This document shows, piece after piece, positions 53,219-62,008 of a stretch of DNA of 64,000 bases. The position numbers and the translations under genes were made by a program. The stretch is taken from contig NZ_CP072203.1 in assembly GCF_017654315.1 (NCBI RefSeq), forward strand, positions 4,650,001 to 4,714,000, written 5' to 3'. Source of the stretch: Gordonia polyisoprenivorans. GTDB lineage: Bacteria; Actinomycetota; Actinomycetes; Mycobacteriales; Mycobacteriaceae. The notes below the pieces were generated by a model that searched no databases, was not told the DNA's origin, and saw only the letters and a program-made list of their open reading frames with translations. Every line of letters begins with the position of its first letter. Position 1 is the stretch's first letter.

Positions 53219-54745
53219 TCAGCGCGGTTCGCGGCGCAGCGGCACGACGAGGACAACCTCGGCTCCCGGCCCCTCGGGATTCGCCCCGGCGCGCACCTCG
53301 CCGCCGAGCTCGATCGACACCAGGGTCTGCACGATCCGCAGCCCCAGGCGATCCGAGGCCGCGAGGTCGAACCCGTCGGGTAGCCCCGAACCGTTGTCGC
53401 GCACCGCAATCCGGAGCCGACGCACGTCTCGGTCGGCCCGGATGTCGATGCGCGCATCGGTGCGCGACGGAGCGAATCCGTGCTCGATCGCGTTCTGGAC
53501 GAGTTCGGTGAGAACCATCACCAGCGGCATCGCGAGATCCGAGGCGAGCACGCCGAGCCGGTCGCGGCGGCGCACCATCACCGGCTGCTCCCCCGAGGCG
53601 ACATCGACGAGGGTGGGCACGAGACGGTCCACGGCCTCGTCGAGGTCGACCTCTTCATCGACGCTGCCGGAGAGCAATTCGTGGACGAGCGCGATGGAGG
53701 CCACACGTCGTACCGCCTCGGTGAGTGCGGTGCGCGCCTCGTCGTTGGTGGTGCGCCGCGCCTGCAGACGCAGCAACGCCGACACCGACTGCAGGTTGTT
53801 CTTGACGCGGTGATGGATCTCCCGGATCGTCGCGTCCTTGCTGATGAGGGCGAGGTCGCGCCGTTTGACCTCGGTGACGTCGCGGATCAGGACCACCGCC
53901 CCGGAGCTGACGCCGCGGGGACGCAGGGCAACAGCGCGGATGAGCACGGTGGCACTGCGGGCGTCGGCTTCCATCCGCATCCCGATGTCGCGGTAGGGGC
54001 CCGCGGGCGGATCGCTGATCCCACAGGCGGCGTCGATCATCACCGCGGCATCCTGCGACTCGAACGGATCGGTCAGCAGTGTCGCGGTCACCTCCGAGAG
54101 CCGGGCGCCACTGAGATCGGAGGTCCAGCCCATGCGGTGAAACGCCGACAGCGCGTTGGGACTGGAGTAGACGACCATGCCGCGGGCGTCGATGCGCACG
54201 AACCCGTCGCCGGCACGCGGGGTCGACAGCCCCTGCGGATTGCCCTCGTACTGCGGGAATGTGCCGTCGGCGACCATCTGGCACAGGTCATTGGCCGAAT
54301 CCTGGTACGCCAGTTCGAGCGGCGAGGGCAGCCGCGGATGGGTCAGGTCGACCGCACGGGTCAGCACCCCGACGATCCGCTCGTCCCCGGACGGGTCGAC
54401 GTAACGCACCGGCACCGTCTCGCGCCGGATGGCCATCGCGCCCAGCCACGTCGGGTCCTCGTCCCGCAGGATGCGGCCCTCGGCGAAGGCCCGTGCCACC
54501 TGCGGATGTACCGCCGGATCGACCACGGTGCCGACCTCGTCACTGGGGAAGACCGTCGAGGCGGTGTTCGGCCGGCATTGGGCGACGTTGACGATCTCGC
54601 CGGTGTCGGTGCGCACCGACAGGACGAAGTCGGCGAACGACAGGTCGGCCAACAACTGCCATTCGGCGACGAGCCGCTGCAGATGGCCGGCGGCACTGTC
54701 GGAAAGAGTGGTGTGCTCGGCGAGCAGATCGACCAGGGTGGACAT
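53219..54745 (-). CDS. pdtaS: Sensor histidine kinase PdtaS
   Basis: 508 residues from ATG 54745. Soluble kinase: N-terminal GAF-like domain (residues ~1-150), a PAS domain (FVRIDARGMVVYSSPNALSA, ~190-300), a HisKA_2 dimerisation segment with the phosphoacceptor in IREIHHRVKNNLQSVSALL, and a C-terminal HATPase_c domain (LVQNAIEHGF, VRDNGSGLPDGFD, LGLRIVQTLV). The partner PdtaR, an ANTAR RNA-binding regulator, is encoded elsewhere in mycobacteria and is not in this window. No membrane helix, consistent with a cytoplasmic sensor. Confidence 0.95.
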   Translation of the reverse strand: MSTLVDLLAEHTTLSDSAAGHLQRLVAEWQLLADLSFADFVLSVRTDTGEIVNVAQCRPNTASTVFPSDEVGTVVDPAVHPQVARAFAEGRILRDEDPTWLGAMAIRRETVPVRYVDPSGDERIVGVLTRAVDLTHPRLPSPLELAYQDSANDLCQMVADGTFPQYEGNPQGLSTPRAGDGFVRIDARGMVVYSSPNALSAFHRMGWTSDLSGARLSEVTATLLTDPFESQDAAVMIDAACGISDPPAGPYRDIGMRMEADARSATVLIRAVALRPRGVSSGAVVLIRDVTEVKRRDLALISKDATIREIHHRVKNNLQSVSALLRLQARRTTNDEARTALTEAVRRVASIALVHELLSGSVDEEVDLDEAVDRLVPTLVDVASGEQPVMVRRRDRLGVLASDLAMPLVMVLTELVQNAIEHGFAPSRTDARIDIRADRDVRRLRIAVRDNGSGLPDGFDLAASDRLGLRIVQTLVSIELGGEVRAGANPEGPGAEVVLVVPLRREPR

Positions 54746-54781
54746 CGGAGATCGGGCCTCAGTACGCCGGCACCGGGCCGG

Positions 54782-55003
54782 TCACGCTCGTTCGTAGACG
54801 GCGATGACGTCGCCGGCCTGGATGACGTCGCCCACCGCGACCTTGACCTCGGCGAGGGTGCCCGCGTCCTCGGCGAGCACCGGGATCTCCATCTTCATCG
54901 ACTCCAGGAGCACCAGGGTGTCGCCGACCTCGACGTGCTGACCCGCCTGAACCAGCACCTCCATCACGCTCGCCACGATCTCTGCCACGACGTCCTCAGC
55001 CAT
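54782..55003 (-). CDS. Stand-alone biotinyl/lipoyl carrier protein (TB7.3-like)
   Basis: 73 residues from ATG 55003 (ATG 55009 gives 75). A single biotinyl domain: ASVMEVLVQAGQHVEVGDTL, the biotinylation motif ESMKME, and VGDVIQAGDVIAVYE. Closely resembles mycobacterial TB7.3 (Rv3221c). The usual role is as a carboxyl carrier or reserve biotin protein; no carboxylase genes are adjacent. Confidence 0.94.
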   Translation of the reverse strand: MAEDVVAEIVASVMEVLVQAGQHVEVGDTLVLLESMKMEIPVLAEDAGTLAEVKVAVGDVIQAGDVIAVYERA

Positions 55004-55072
55004 GCCCATGAATCTAGGGCATGGGCGACCCCCGGGCCGAAAGCGCCCGAGACCGAGCAGGGCCCGGACACG

Positions 55073-55124
55073 AAAAAGCCCGGGCGGGAGCCGATCATAT
55101 CGATCGGCGATCACCGCGCCGGGC
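55073..55124 (-). terminator. Intrinsic terminator downstream of bL37
   Basis: On the minus strand an outer GCCCGG/CCGGGC pairing and an inner perfect GCCGATC-GATAT-GATCGGC hairpin end in CTTTTT (U-tract 55073-55077). It starts 16 bases after the bL37 stop and ends before the carrier gene. Confidence 0.75.
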
Positions 55125-55139
55125 GTTTCGCGTTCGCGC

Positions 55140-55214
55140 TCAGGCGTTGGGACGCTTGCCGTGGTTGGCTGCGTTCTTCTTCCGTGCGCGCTTCTTGCGT
55201 CCGCGCTTACCCAT
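55140..55214 (-). CDS. Ribosomal protein bL37 (24 residues)
   Basis: A complete mini-gene: ATG 55214, 24 codons, stop 55140-55142, with an AAGGAGG ribosome-binding site six bases upstream. The peptide is MGKRGRKKRARKKNAANHGK followed by RPNA, extremely basic and nearly identical to what I recall of the actinobacterial large-subunit protein bL37. It is far below normal gene-calling length and is often missed. Own terminator downstream. Confidence 0.93.
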   Translation of the reverse strand: MGKRGRKKRARKKNAANHGKRPNA

Positions 55215-55308
55215 GACGGGCCTCCTTCATCCAGATGTGCTCAGCGATTGTCCCACGTGCGGCATCCGATCCGACAATCGCCCGTCCGGATCGCCCTGGC
55301 GGTGGGAC

Positions 55309-55620
55309 CTAGTCACCGGTGGAGTAGCGCGTCTCGGTGACGATGACGGACCTGCGGATCTCGATCCGCAGCCGGTCCCGTAGACCGGCCGGCGCCCGCT
55401 CGCCACCGCATTTGCGGTTGATGAGCGCTTTGAGTTCACTCTCGATGCCGTAGTGCGCAAGACACGACGGGCAGTTGTCGAGGTGACCCTTGAGTCGGGC
55501 GCGCGCGTCCGGATCGCATTCGTTGTCCAGCAGCAACCAGACGTCGGCGATCACCGCCGAGCAGTCCAGCGAGCTGAATTCCGGATCGTCGTCGGCCGGT
55601 ACCTGTGGTTGCTCACTCAT
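55309..55620 (-). CDS. rshA: Zinc-binding anti-sigma factor RshA
   Basis: 103 residues from ATG 55620, overlapping the sigH stop (ATGA). ZAS signature H46-x3-C50-x2-C53 (GHLDNCPSC), plus C20 and C35 near the sigma-binding helix. Under reducing conditions RshA holds SigH; disulfide stress oxidises the cysteines and releases it. The C-terminal tail [18 protein letters not shown] is basic. Cotranscription with sigH is certain from the overlap. Confidence 0.95.
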   Translation of the reverse strand: MSEQPQVPADDDPEFSSLDCSAVIADVWLLLDNECDPDARARLKGHLDNCPSCLAHYGIESELKALINRKCGGERAPAGLRDRLRIEIRRSVIVTETRYSTGD

Positions 55621-56348
55621 CGGGCCACCTCGCTCGTCGTCGCCGAGCGGTTGAACCCGCGCTCGCGGGCGACGTCGGCCAGCAACTCACGCAGCTGGCG
55701 GCGTCCGCGGTGCAGGCGCGACATGACCGTTCCGATGGGTGTGTCCATGATCTCGGCGATCTCCTTGTACGGAAGTCCCTCGACGTCGGCGTAGTACACC
55801 GCCATCCGGAAGTCCTCGGGCAACGCCTGCAGCGCCGCCTTGATCTCGTCATCGGGGAGGGCGTCGAGCGCTTCGATCTCCGCCGACCGCAGACCCGTCG
55901 AGGTGTGCTCGGCGTTCGCGGCCAGCTGCCAGTCGGTGATCTCGTCGGTCGGGTATTGCGCAGGCTGCCGCTGCTTCTTGCGGTAGCCGTTGATGTAGGT
56001 GTTGGTCAGAATCCGGTACAGCCACGCCTTGAGGTTGGTGCCCTCGCGGAACGACGCGAATGCGGAGAACGCCTTCACGTAGGTTTCCTGCACGAGATCC
56101 TCGGCGTCGGCGGGGTTGCGGGTCATCCGCAGCGCTGCGCCGTACATCTGATCGAGCAGCGGCAATGCGTCGCGCTCGAAGCGCTCGGTGAGGTCCTGCG
56201 CGGATTCACCCGGGTCCGCGCGCCGCGGGGCCGCCGAACCCGGTCCGTCGGACGCTCCGGTCGTGGGGCTCGATCCATCTGAGGGGCTCGACGCTTCCGG
56301 ACCGGCCCCCGGGGAGCTCTCGCGGCCGTCTGAATCGGGTTCGGTCAC
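55617..56348 (-). CDS. sigH: ECF sigma factor SigH (oxidative and heat stress)
   Basis: 243 residues from GTG 56348, where GAAGGGA lies five bases upstream; the frame stays open to GTG 56489, giving a 290-residue alternative. Region 2: [60 protein letters not shown]. Region 4: [40 protein letters not shown]. This is nearly identical to mycobacterial SigH. It recruits RNA polymerase to GGAAY-N18-GTT promoters, such as the one upstream. The N-terminal Pro/Ser/Gly-rich stretch (residues 1-50) is longer than in M. tuberculosis SigH. Confidence 0.95.
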   Translation of the reverse strand: MTEPDSDGRESSPGAGPEASSPSDGSSPTTGASDGPGSAAPRRADPGESAQDLTERFERDALPLLDQMYGAALRMTRNPADAEDLVQETYVKAFSAFASFREGTNLKAWLYRILTNTYINGYRKKQRQPAQYPTDEITDWQLAANAEHTSTGLRSAEIEALDALPDDEIKAALQALPEDFRMAVYYADVEGLPYKEIAEIMDTPIGTVMSRLHRGRRQLRELLADVARERGFNRSATTSEVAR

Positions 56349-56661
56349 TGCGATCCCTTCGGTGGTGACGCCGGTGGACACCGTTGCCGGTGGCCCGATG
56401 ATGTCGATCAAGTCTACCGATCCCGGGTCGGCCACCGGCGTCCGAGGTTCACTCGATCGGCGTCGGTCGAGCAGCATGTCCGCACTCACCTACCCACCTG
56501 CCTTTCTGCGCTGTCGAACCGCCGACACCGTCGTATCCGGGCGCGGGTTCTGGTTCACCCGCATGCCCGACACAAGTGTCCGGCTCGTTCGTCTGTCGTG
56601 GGCCGAGCGTCGTATCGACCATCGCGTCGATGGCATCGCGTCCGCCCCGGCCACTGCACTC

Positions 56662-56687
56662 AACAGGACCGACACCACAATTGTTCC
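56662..56687 (-). promoter_or_regulatory. SigH-type autoregulatory promoter
   Basis: On the minus strand GGAAC (56683-56687), an 18-base spacer and GTT (56662-56664): GGAACA ... TGTTGA. This matches the SigH/SigR consensus. Transcripts would start ~56650, about 160 bp before GTG 56489 and 300 bp before GTG 56348. Confidence 0.65.
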
Positions 56688-56766
56688 GGCAGCATCACCG
56701 CACCCCGGCGTGCGGTGATGCGGTCGGCGGGCTATCGAGACGCGTGAGAGGCCCGCCGGCGTCGGG

Positions 56767-57852
56767 TCACGACGGTCCGCGATCGGCCGGTCCGCCACCG
56801 GCCACCGGCGGGACCTCCGTCACGTCCACCGGCTCGGTCCAGGCAGTGCGGAACTCGGCGGGTGTCATGCGGTACTGCGCCCGAAAGCGGTTGCGAAGTG
56901 TTGACACGGAGCCGAATCCGCATGCCGCGGCGACCATGTCCAGGCTCGGGTGCACCCGACGGAGCAGGAGTTCGCGGGCACGCACGAGCCGTCGCTCGGT
57001 GATCATCGTCGCGGGGGTCTCCTCGCTGTCGGCGAAGTGCCGATATAGCTGACGGCGGCTCATGTGGAGCGACCGGGCTATGGTCTCCGCGCAGAACTCG
57101 GGATCCTGGAAGTACTGCTCGACGAGCGCGCGCGTCGCCGCCCTGACGTTTTCCGAGTCGCCGCCGCTTTCCGAGTCGCCGCCGAGCTCCGAGTCGGACC
57201 GATCCTGGGTCAGCAAAGCCCGGACGAGGTCGATCGCGGCGAGCTCGGATCCGGGGTCGGTATCGGCGCCACCGGCTGCGATGTCACACGCGAAGGTACG
57301 GAGGAACGCGGCCGCCGCCCGCGCCAGCGGCGTGTCCGACTGCACCGGAGACATCGGCCGACGCGTCGGACCCGATTCGTTACCGAGCAGACGCACCGGA
57401 ACCGCGATCCCGGCGATGTCGGAGATCCGCTGCGAGGTGCGCGAGTAGGGCTGATCGTTGTCGAAGATCAGCACACTGTCGCGCGAATCGTCGGTGACGG
57501 ACCGGTCCCCCTGGAGAAAGCGACCGCCGTCGGGCACGGTCGTGGTGACCACGAGGTAGGGCGAGGGGTGGTCGCCGATGAGCTCCGCCGACCGCGACAC
57601 GGTGCACGGGGTCCGCAAGATCACGAAGGCGTGCAGGTCGGTCAGCGGACGCCAGAAGACGATCTCGTCGAAGTCCTCGGCGACATCGGCGGCGACGTGT
57701 ATGACCGGGGTCCGGTTGACCAGCCCCTCGCGCCCGGAGCTGCGGACATAGCTGATCGGATTGTTGCCCACCGGGTTGTCGGCCCCGATGCGTCGGCGCC
57801 ACGCCTGAACCAGATTCGTCGGTAGACCCAGCCGGCGGATCTGGTGGCCCAC
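56767..57852 (-). CDS. AraC-family transcriptional regulator
   Basis: 361 residues from GTG 57852, four bases beyond the stop of the upstream membrane protein gene, so cotranscribed. N-terminal AraC-binding-like domain (~residues 30-200) with DGGRFLQGDRSVTDD, a repetitive acidic linker (SELGGDSESGGDSENV) and a C-terminal double HTH: FCAETIARSLHMSRRQLYRH, LDMVAAACGFGSVSTLRNRF, MTPAEFRTAW. It probably regulates its own operon with glutamate decarboxylase; the effector is unknown. Confidence 0.88.
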   Translation of the reverse strand: MGHQIRRLGLPTNLVQAWRRRIGADNPVGNNPISYVRSSGREGLVNRTPVIHVAADVAEDFDEIVFWRPLTDLHAFVILRTPCTVSRSAELIGDHPSPYLVVTTTVPDGGRFLQGDRSVTDDSRDSVLIFDNDQPYSRTSQRISDIAGIAVPVRLLGNESGPTRRPMSPVQSDTPLARAAAAFLRTFACDIAAGGADTDPGSELAAIDLVRALLTQDRSDSELGGDSESGGDSENVRAATRALVEQYFQDPEFCAETIARSLHMSRRQLYRHFADSEETPATMITERRLVRARELLLRRVHPSLDMVAAACGFGSVSTLRNRFRAQYRMTPAEFRTAWTEPVDVTEVPPVAGGGPADRGPS

Positions 57853-57856
57853 GTGA

Positions 57857-58555
57857 TCACCGAACTCGCTGTCGGGGCCCTCGAGCTCGCCACGCCGGCA
57901 GCACGATCAGCGAGGCGACGAAGAAGCAGACCGCTCCCACGAAGGTGCCGGTGTTGGCGAGCACGTCGTCGACGGTGGCACCGTTGGGCGTGATGTAGGC
58001 GCCGACCGCCGATACCCCGAAGGCGATGCAGCCCAACAGGTTCACCTGTCCCGCCCACCAATCGACGTCACCCGGATTCCAGATCGGGTTGCTGTGCGAA
58101 TACGCGACGAGGACGAACGCCGCCGACAGGAGGAAGGCCACCGAACCGCCCGCATCCGGCGACCAGACCAGATGTTTCTGGGCGGCCAGGGTGTGGGCGG
58201 TGACCGCAGAGGTGGTGCTGACGTTGAACAGCACGGTGCCCAGGGATTGCGTGGCGGCGGCGAGCCATTCGGCCCGGACCATCCGACCGGGCGCGTAGTC
58301 GACCGCCACGCTGACCGGGCCGCTGTTGATCACCTGGATGAGTCCGGCGGCGGTGAAGAACCACGCGCCGATGAAATAACAGATGTTGGCGTTGGCGGCG
58401 CCCATCCAGATGCCCAGCCACGGCGCGGATCCGAGCGCGAACAGCGCCGAGCCGATCATGAAACCCCAACACTGTTTGGTCAGGGTCGGGACCAGTATCG
58501 CCTGCATGGCGCTCGGAGTCGCTGCGGCCGAACCACTCTCGGACGTGGAGCTCAT
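57857..58555 (-). CDS. YrhK-like integral membrane protein linked to glutamate decarboxylase
   Basis: 232 residues from ATG 58555, overlapping the gad stop (ATGA). About six hydrophobic segments, e.g. GFMIGSALFALGSAPWLGIW and YFIGAWFFTAAGLIQVIN, which together resemble the YrhK helix pair (G-x-x-L-F, then G-x-x-x-F-F-x-x-G). A duplicated arrangement may occur in the second half (GQVNLLGCIAFGVSAVGAYI). No known transporter fold is recognised, and it does not resemble the GadC antiporter. Translational coupling to gad implies a related job, perhaps GABA or proton handling; this is inference. Confidence 0.7.
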   Translation of the reverse strand: MSSTSESGSAAATPSAMQAILVPTLTKQCWGFMIGSALFALGSAPWLGIWMGAANANICYFIGAWFFTAAGLIQVINSGPVSVAVDYAPGRMVRAEWLAAATQSLGTVLFNVSTTSAVTAHTLAAQKHLVWSPDAGGSVAFLLSAAFVLVAYSHSNPIWNPGDVDWWAGQVNLLGCIAFGVSAVGAYITPNGATVDDVLANTGTFVGAVCFFVASLIVLPAWRARGPRQRVR

Positions 58556-59964
58556 CAGTGATGGAAGTGGGAGCCGGTTCCCTCGCGTGGCATCGGCGAC
58601 TCCAGCTGATCCAGGAACGCGACCTCACTCTCCAGATCGGTCACCAACGCCGTCGCCAGATCGTGACTCAACCCCGCCCGCACCACGATCCGCTGCAGGG
58701 TCCAGTCGGCCAACCCGTCGGCCATCGGATACGCCGGCACCAGCCATCCCTTGAGCCGCAACCGATCCGACAGGTCGTACAGCGACCATTTGTCGGTGTA
58801 ACCGTCCTTCAGTTTCCACGCGAAGACCGGAATCGTGTCCCCCTTGCTGACCAGCTCGAACGGCCCCATCTCGGCGATCGCCGACGACAGATACGTGGCC
58901 ACGTCGATCGATCCCTGCTGGATCAACCGATAACCCTCGCGCCCCAGCCGCAGGAAGTTGTAGTACTGCAACAACACCTGCGCGCCCGGACGTGAGAAGT
59001 TCAGGGCCAGCGTCGGCATGTCACCACCGAGGTAGCTGCAGTGGAACACCATGCTCTCCGGCAAGGCCTCGGTGTCACGCCACACGATCCATCCCAAACC
59101 CGGATACACCAGCCCGTACTTGTGTCCCGAGGTGTTGATCGACACCACCCGCGAGACCCGGAAATCCCATTCCAGGTCCGGCTGACAGAACGGCGCCACC
59201 ATCGCACCCGACGCACCGTCGACGTGGATCTTGACATCAAGCCCGGTGTTCTTCTCGATCTCGTCGAGCTTTGCCGAGATCTGTTGTACCGGTTCGTACA
59301 AGCCGTTGTAGGTCACGCCCAGGATCGCGACGACCCCGATGGTGTTCTCGTCGACGTACTTCTCCAATTCGTGCCCGTCGAACACGAAGTGCTCCTGCGA
59401 GACCGGCACCCAGCGGGGCTCGACCTCGAAATAGTTGAGGAATTTCTCCCAGCACACCTGCACCGCCGTCGACAACACCAGATTCGGCTTCTCGATCGAC
59501 TTGCCCTCCGCCTTGCGCCGGGCCTGCCAGTGACGCTTGAGCGCGAGCCCGCCGAGCATCGCCGCCTCCGACGACCCGATCGTCGAGGTCCCAATCGACT
59601 TGTCGACATCCGGCACGTGCCAGAGATCGGCGATGATCTTCCAACACCGATCCTCGATCGCCGCGGTCTGCGGGTACTCGTCCTTGTCGATCATGTTCTT
59701 GTCGTAGGTTTCCGCATAGAGCTTGCGGGCCTCGTCATCCATCCACGTCGAGACGAACGTCGCCAGATTCAACCGCGCGTTCCCGTCGAGCATCGCCTCG
59801 TCGTGAACGATCTGATACGCCGTCTCGGGCAGACTCATACCCTCGGGGATGGCGAACTTCGGATACTCGGTGGCCTCACCGGGACGCACGAACACCGGGT
59901 TCACCGTCAACGAATCGTTGAGATTGGTGGTGGCGCGGGCATTGGTGTGCTTTCGCGTGGTCAT
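58555..59964 (-). CDS. gadB: Glutamate decarboxylase (PLP-dependent)
   Basis: 469 residues from ATG 59964, GGAAGG upstream. Converts glutamate to GABA and CO2, consuming a proton. Motifs: GTSTIGSSEAAMLGGLALKR, the PLP-contacting HVDGASGAMVAPF, and the Schiff-base lysine K282 in INTSGHKYGLVYPG. The C-terminus ends HFHH, in line with the histidine-bearing tail used for pH gating in GadB. Length is standard. Leads the gad-YrhK-araC operon. Confidence 0.95.
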   Translation of the reverse strand: MTTRKHTNARATTNLNDSLTVNPVFVRPGEATEYPKFAIPEGMSLPETAYQIVHDEAMLDGNARLNLATFVSTWMDDEARKLYAETYDKNMIDKDEYPQTAAIEDRCWKIIADLWHVPDVDKSIGTSTIGSSEAAMLGGLALKRHWQARRKAEGKSIEKPNLVLSTAVQVCWEKFLNYFEVEPRWVPVSQEHFVFDGHELEKYVDENTIGVVAILGVTYNGLYEPVQQISAKLDEIEKNTGLDVKIHVDGASGAMVAPFCQPDLEWDFRVSRVVSINTSGHKYGLVYPGLGWIVWRDTEALPESMVFHCSYLGGDMPTLALNFSRPGAQVLLQYYNFLRLGREGYRLIQQGSIDVATYLSSAIAEMGPFELVSKGDTIPVFAWKLKDGYTDKWSLYDLSDRLRLKGWLVPAYPMADGLADWTLQRIVVRAGLSHDLATALVTDLESEVAFLDQLESPMPREGTGSHFHH

Positions 59965-60043
59965 GACTGATGTCCTTCCGACTGACGAGATGGGCGGTGA
60001 TGAGTGCACGAATGATGGGGTCGGGGTCGTCGCCTCGTAAGGA

Positions 60044-62005
60044 CTACACCTCCACCGGCGGATACAGCCGGTCCATGGTGTACTGCCTGTTGCGGCGCGC
60101 GGCCAGGGTCGAGACCGCCAGGAAGATCGCGGTCAGCACGAGTATGACCGCCAGGGACCCCCAGAATCTGTAGTCCACGTTCTCGGCGACGGTGAGTTGT
60201 CTCAGGCCCGTCACCGTGTAGGTCATGGGATCGACCCAGTGGATGTACTGGAAGGGTTTGGTCGTGGTCGGCACCGGATAGATCCCACCCGCCGAGGTGA
60301 GCATGACCATGAGAAAGGCCAGCGTCACCACTCTGCCGACCGCGAGACCGAACAACGCGTTGAACATCTGGATCATCGCGAGGAACATCGCGACCATCAG
60401 CAGCATGAACCCGAAGGTCGCCCACGGGTGCGACGGACGCAATCCCACCGCGAACACCACCACCAGGTAGAGGATGAGGGCTTGCAGGAATCCGACGAAG
60501 AACGTCGGGGCATACGACGCGAGCACCACCCGAAACGGGTTGATCCCCTGGGCGATCGGCCGGGCCTGCAGGGGTTTGAACAGCATCCAGGCGATGATGC
60601 TGCCGACGAACAACGCCAGGCCGAAGAAGAACGGGGTGAATCCCGTTCCGAAGGTCGACGCCTCGTTGAGGGTGGTCTCCTTCAACGCGACCGGCTGACC
60701 GAGCGCCTTCGCGAGTGCATCCTTCTGCGCCTGCGACCATTGGGGTACGGCCTTGATGCCCTCGTCGACGCCGGTCGCCAACTGTTGGGTACCTGCCGTG
60801 AGTTGTGTTGTGCCGGAGGCGAGTTGGTTGGCACCGTCGGACAGTTGCACCAGGCCGCTGCTCAACTGGTCGGCACCCGAGCTCAGCTCACCCGCCGCCG
60901 ACCTCGCCGCCTGAATGTCGCTGGTGAGTGTTCCACTCTGCAGCAGACCCATCACGGTGCGCAGCGGGCTGTTGGGGTCGGACAGTTGTGCCGAGAGAAG
61001 GTTGGCGTCGCCACGAACCTGGGTGAGCTGATTGCTCGCCGTGGGCCCGAGGCCCTGATTCCCGAGGAAGTCCTGCACCGGCGCCAATGAACCGGCCAGT
61101 GCACGGACATTGGGGTCGAGGCTGGTGCGGAGTTGACCGATGACCGCGCCGAGCGCGTTGTAGGCCTGCGACTGGGTCTGTGCGGCCGCGTTCAGCTGGG
61201 TGGTCACCGCACCGGTGTTGGCCGCGAGCCGGGTCGCGGTGGCACTCAGCTCGGCCGGACTGAGCCCGGAACTTCCGTTGAGCGCGTTGAGGATCGGCGT
61301 GGTCGCCGAGTCGACGGCACTGTTCAGCTCACCGAGGCCGGCGGCCAGCTGTCCCGCGCCGTCCTTGGCGGTGACGAGATTGGTCGAGAGTTCGTGCGCC
61401 CCGGTGTTCGCCTGTTTCATCCCGGTGTTGAGCTGGTTCACCCCTGATTGCACCTGCGCGAGCTTGGGCATGAGTTTGGTGACTTCCTGCAAAACGATGT
61501 CGAAGGTCTGGGCGCCGACCTGGGCGCCCACCTGGTTCACCACCTGCTCGGCGGCGTCCTGCCCCATCACCGTCGCCAGATAGTTGGTGGCGTCGTTGTA
61601 GGTGAAGACGAGCTGCGCCGAACGCGCATTGCCGCTCGCGGGCGACGAGACGGCCTCGCTGAAGTCCTCGGGCAAGGTGATCGAGAAATAGTACTTGCCG
61701 CCGGCCACCCCGTCGGCCGCTTCCTGCGCCGAAACCTCGTGCAGGTCGAGCTGTTTGGAGTCGACGAGCCCCTGCACCACCTGGTCACCGGCCTTGAGTG
61801 GTTGACCTTGCACGGTGGCGCCCTGGTCGGAATTGACCAGGGCGACCGGGATCTTGTTGACCGCGTCGAACGGATTCCAGAACGCCCACAGGTACAGCGC
61901 CCCGTACATCAGCGGCATCAGGATGATGACGATGAGGGCGAGCCGAGGCATCCGCCCCCGGTAGTAACGCTTGAAATCGCTGCCAGGCGAGAAAGCGGCG
62001 AGCAT
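60044..62005 (-). CDS. YhgE/Pip-family membrane protein (ABC-2-like)
   Basis: 653 residues from ATG 62005, three bases after the stop of the upstream ATPase gene. One N-terminal helix (LALIVIILMPLMYGALYLWA), a ~400-residue extracytoplasmic domain of heptad-like repeats (LSSGADQLSSGLVQLSDGAN, QLASGTTQLTAGTQQLATG), then five C-terminal helices (FFFGLALFVGSIIAWMLF to VILVLTAIFLAVSTLAARR). This is the YhgE/Pip layout related to phage-infection proteins and ABC-2 exporters. Coupled to the ATPase gene; gap of 79 bp to gadB. Confidence 0.9.
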   Translation of the reverse strand: MLAAFSPGSDFKRYYRGRMPRLALIVIILMPLMYGALYLWAFWNPFDAVNKIPVALVNSDQGATVQGQPLKAGDQVVQGLVDSKQLDLHEVSAQEAADGVAGGKYYFSITLPEDFSEAVSSPASGNARSAQLVFTYNDATNYLATVMGQDAAEQVVNQVGAQVGAQTFDIVLQEVTKLMPKLAQVQSGVNQLNTGMKQANTGAHELSTNLVTAKDGAGQLAAGLGELNSAVDSATTPILNALNGSSGLSPAELSATATRLAANTGAVTTQLNAAAQTQSQAYNALGAVIGQLRTSLDPNVRALAGSLAPVQDFLGNQGLGPTASNQLTQVRGDANLLSAQLSDPNSPLRTVMGLLQSGTLTSDIQAARSAAGELSSGADQLSSGLVQLSDGANQLASGTTQLTAGTQQLATGVDEGIKAVPQWSQAQKDALAKALGQPVALKETTLNEASTFGTGFTPFFFGLALFVGSIIAWMLFKPLQARPIAQGINPFRVVLASYAPTFFVGFLQALILYLVVVFAVGLRPSHPWATFGFMLLMVAMFLAMIQMFNALFGLAVGRVVTLAFLMVMLTSAGGIYPVPTTTKPFQYIHWVDPMTYTVTGLRQLTVAENVDYRFWGSLAVILVLTAIFLAVSTLAARRNRQYTMDRLYPPVEV

Positions 62006-62008
62006 CCT

